DNA of 64,000 bases. It comes from Gordionus sp. m RMFG-2023. Taxonomy: Eukaryota; Nematomorpha; Gordioida; Chordodea; Parachordodidae. The notes under the pieces are model-generated. The model was not told where the DNA came from. It worked only from the letters and a program-made list of their open reading frames with translations, and did not search any database. A program made the translations under genes and the position numbers. The first letter of the stretch is position 1. Each line of letters starts with the position of its first letter. Shown piece after piece: positions 61,124-64,000 of the stretch. The stretch covers positions 16,680,846-16,744,845 of the forward strand of contig NC_088779.1 of assembly GCF_954871325.1 (NCBI RefSeq), in the 5' to 3' direction.

Positions 61124-62096
61124 GTAAACTTCCAAAAATTTTTCTTTGGTTATGGTTTCATCTCCTATTACTGTGCAACGATAAATTCCTTGATCTTCCC
61201 TTTTCAATGGTGATATAAAGAAGGAAGTATTTGTGGTTTTGTCTTGAAAATTTAAACGATCGTTCCATTTATGGTTTACCTTTTATAATATATTAAAAAT
61301 AATTGTGTCTTAAGAGAGGAACTGTGATTTTATGCTTAGGCTTTAGAAATAATATAAATAATAATCTAAATAGAGTGTTTCAGGGAGTTATTTTTGTAAA
61401 AAGTAAAAAGTGGATAATGGATTTTAAGCTTAAGAAAGATTTTGATCACAATCAAAAATTGAAACACAAAGAAATTTGCATAATAAACACATTAAAAAAT
61501 AAAACGATAAGCGATAAATTTAATATTTAATTGTTGAAGGAACTTAAATAATTTTATGCGAGTAATGAGAAAATGAATTTAACCTTATTTTAATATTAAA
61601 ATTTTCGAAACCAGAAATTCAAAAGAGTAAAAGCGAAAAAACTTTATAGGCGCGAACATTATATCTAAATATGCCTAAATATATGAACACTAATAAAGAA
61701 TCAAAAATTTGATAAACCCCTAAAATTTATTAACATTTAGGATATTTAATTAACAAAATTCATTACAATTTTGATATATGATAAATCATAATTTTAAATA
61801 AAGGTCTGTTATATTTTAATATTAGAAACCATAAAATTGACAATTATTTTTATGCGTGATCAGAAATATTTTTTTTATATTTAAACAAATTATATAATAA
61901 TCGATATCCAAATATCACTTGAACTCCATGGGTCCATGGGTCATACGATAAAAGTGGTGTTCCCAGATCTGAAGGATCGGCCGAAAAAAACCATTCCAGT
62001 CCTATAATTGAATCACCTTTATCAGTATAGTTACAATAAAACCATGCTTCTCCGCCTAATAGCCCAAATTCAGATATATCCATATGTACATCTTGA
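61124..62096 (-). CDS. First Ig domain of a Beat-like cell-surface protein (two exons)
   Basis: Minus-strand exons 61,919-62,096 and 61,124-61,279 flank a 639-nt GT-AG intron (donor CAA/GTGATA, acceptor TATAAAAG). The joint is phase 0. The first exon reads QDVHMDISEFGLLGGEAWFY, then CNYTDKGDSIIGLEWFF and GTPLLSYDP, giving the V-set first Cys and core Trp. The second reads WNDRLNFQDKTTNTSFFISP, then LKREDQGIYRCTV, with the D-x-G-x-Y-x-C signature. This V-set layout is shared by insect Beat and Sidestep proteins. Near the end of the second exon the frame gives KENFWKFT, whereas a one-base shift would give a normal G-strand and a phase-1 end that suits the Ig2 exon at 52,237. So one base may be missing in an A/T run at about 61,139-61,148. 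The signal-peptide exon was not found upstream. Confidence 0.75.
61280..61918. other. Intron within Ig domain 1
   Basis: This is the 639-nt GT-AG intron. The plus-strand open frame at 61,303-61,530 inside it has no family resemblance and is not called. Confidence 0.6.
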
Positions 62097-62379
62097 CTGA
62101 TTACCCCTTTTAAAATGTTGAATATTTTTACAATAAATATACAACAATTTATATTATAAAGTTAGGTTAACACGTGTAAAAAAAATGACATGAAGAATTA
62201 CAAGTAACACTAGATAACCTATGATTTTTTATTTCTAATAATTTTATAAAATATTAAGAAATGAAATACTTTGGTTTGATTTTTTAAAAATTTAAAATGC
62301 AGAATGAATATTTATGAAGTTGGGTGGTAGTTTCAGAGATAGAATTAAGATAAATTTTTAATCGATTATTATATAATTT

Positions 62380-63566
62380 CATAGGCGTAGCCAGTTTTGG
62401 GGACAAGGGGAAATCCCCCCCCCTTCAGAAATTTATCACTTTTTGTGAATATCATTTTAAACTAATAAAAAATATCCCCCTTAATCCTCCCCCCACTCCC
62501 TGACCCCCAAAAATATATGCATATATCTTAAACAATAATTTGAAAGAAAGAATGTAAAATTGATATTTTTTTAAACTAAAACTATTCATCATAATTTATA
62601 TATTTTTGGAAAAAAGTATATATAAAAAAAGTGAACCAAAAATGTTTTTAAAGAAATGGAATATAAGCCAAAGATAAGTCTTAAGACTAAAGTGAAATGT
62701 ATTATAATTATAATAATAGATCCATAAAATTACTAAATAATATAATATATCAAATATAATTTTTTATAAAGTGAGTAATTTTAATTTATTTATCTTAATA
62801 AAAGTAAAATATAATTATAAAACTATTGATAAAATTAAATCATAAATTAAATTAAAAAATTAAAGCACAATACAAACAGTACAATATAATATGTCGTAGA
62901 TTTATATTATATCTAATTTTATCAATTATCATATGACAATCAAATAATTTTTCCAATATAGCGAATTATATATTTTACATAAAACTATAGAATGTTGATA
63001 AGGACATCAAGAAATATCTTTTAAAGACATTATCATTATCATTATCATTATTTAATTTAATAAAATTAAATAAAATAGATGGCGTTAAATAACTGAGTGC
63101 AAATTATTGCTATATTTATTATCAAGAGCATTGATTAGTAAAATTTGTTAAAATATTAACTGAAATATATTTTCTAACTGTCAAATATGTCTGTAAAAGT
63201 GGAGTTTTACCTAATATTTTGTCAATTCGATATAATAGAGGAATATCAAATATATGTCTACTTACTTCTTATAAATAAATTTCTTATACTTGTTTGGAAT
63301 AAATTATTGGAATGCTTTTATATTAATGTATATGCAAGTAATTTATTATATTTTATATAAACTAATAAAAGTATATTTCATATTTGTTCCAGGCTTATTT
63401 TTTTATTAAAACTAACCTATCTTGTAAAAATATTTTATGACTATATATATAGAATATGGTAACACGGCCGAAGCAGGCCGAAGTCCCGCCCAAATGGGGT
63501 CTGAGGGCGAAGTCCCCAGTAATTTTTTAATCCCCCTCCCTTAGGAAAATCCTGGCTACGCCTATG
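62380..63566. mobile_element. hAT-type MITE, 1,187 bp, perfect ends and target duplication
   Basis: TATAATTT lies at 62,372-62,379 and 63,567-63,574. The ends CATAGGCGTAGCCAG and CTGGCTACGCCTATG are exact 15-bp inverted repeats. G/C-rich subterminal blocks lie inside both ends. No coding region is seen. A truncated relative occurs at 23,930-24,713. Perfect duplication and ends suggest a fairly recent move. Confidence 0.92.
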
Positions 63567-63574
63567 TATAATTT

Positions 63575-64000
63575 TTTCAAGCTAATAGATCCGAATAACT
63601 TTAAATTTTGACGCAAATAATTTCTTCTAATTCAAGCGGGATAATTATGTATAATTCAAGAATTATCAAAAATGAGAAGAAAAAAATTAAGAAAAGATCA
63701 AAAAATAGAGATTGAAAATGAGTTAAAGAGATTGAAAAGGCTAATGTATCTAAAAGTTTACAATATAAGGAGAAAAAATCATAAAAAAAGAATATCGTAT
63801 GTATGATGAAAAAAAGTACTTGTTTAAAAAAATGGAGCAGATATGTGAAGAAAAATAACGAAAAATTTATAAATTATTTTTAAAAAGAGAAAAGAATTAT
63901 CAAAAATGAAAAGAAAAATATTGGGAAAAATAAACTAAGAAATAGCAAAAAGTTAGAAATAAAAAAAGAAGGAATAAGAAAAATAAATAAAAATTTAAGA
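63575..64000. other. Purine-rich stretch, no gene assigned
   Basis: The plus strand is unusually rich in A and G. A 44-codon Lys/Arg-rich frame starting near 63,672 (MRRKKLRKDQKIEIENEL) follows from that composition, and I do not call it. Confidence 0.4.

Overview
This window is animal DNA, very A+T-rich by eye, and consists mostly of transposable elements with two interrupted host genes among them. Nothing is bacterial: there are spliced genes, tRNA-like polymerase III boxes, LTR retrotransposons and many hAT-type DNA transposons. The immunoglobulin exons read most like the arthropod Beaten-path (Beat) family, so an arthropod is my best guess, not a proof.

Host genes, both on the minus strand. 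(1) 14,169-15,123 holds six exons of NPRL2, a GATOR1 subunit that restrains TORC1. They are separated by five introns of only 40-45 nt. The first ~250 residues are clear, but the C-terminal part was not found. (2) Between 42.4 and 62.1 kb lie six phase-compatible exons of what is probably one Beat-like cell-surface gene: Ig domain 1 (61.1-62.1 kb), Ig domain 2 (51.9-52.2 kb) and an Asn/Ser/Thr-rich stalk (42.5-43.6 kb). Its two 8-9 kb introns are filled with mobile elements.

Layout. 1-6.3 kb: two facing halves of a Gypsy-type LTR retroelement (A) with near-identical 400-bp LTRs. 6.7-8.8 kb: tandem and A-rich repeats. 9.83-11.77 kb: TA-flanked element with 13-bp perfect inverted ends and a mariner-like relic. 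14-15 kb: NPRL2. 16.0-23.5 kb: a 7.5-kb ZMYM1-like hAT transposon with introns and a six-copy array of symmetrical exons. 23.5-25.7 kb: non-LTR retroelement scrap, a MITE and a satellite. 27.8-28.9 kb: G-rich direct repeats. 31.0-36.05 kb: an inverted-repeat element interrupted by Gypsy element B, which carries a ~0.9-kb fold-back. 37.3 kb: tRNA-derived SINE head. 37.9-41.4 kb: three DNA-transposon derivatives. 44.3-49.4 kb: decayed ZMYM-type hAT pieces, diverged tandem repeats and a 317-bp MITE derived from the 16-kb element. 52.3-58.4 kb: Gypsy element C, itself split by a 3.9-kb hAT element with a perfect 8-bp target duplication. 62.38-63.57 kb: a 1.19-kb hAT-type MITE with a perfect target duplication.

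The most unusual signals are the six-copy phase-0 exon array inside the large hAT element, the coexistence of ~40-nt and ~8-9-kb introns in neighbouring host genes, and two Gypsy elements that both carry inverted LTR arrangements. I saw no CRISPR array, rRNA gene or bacterial-style operon.
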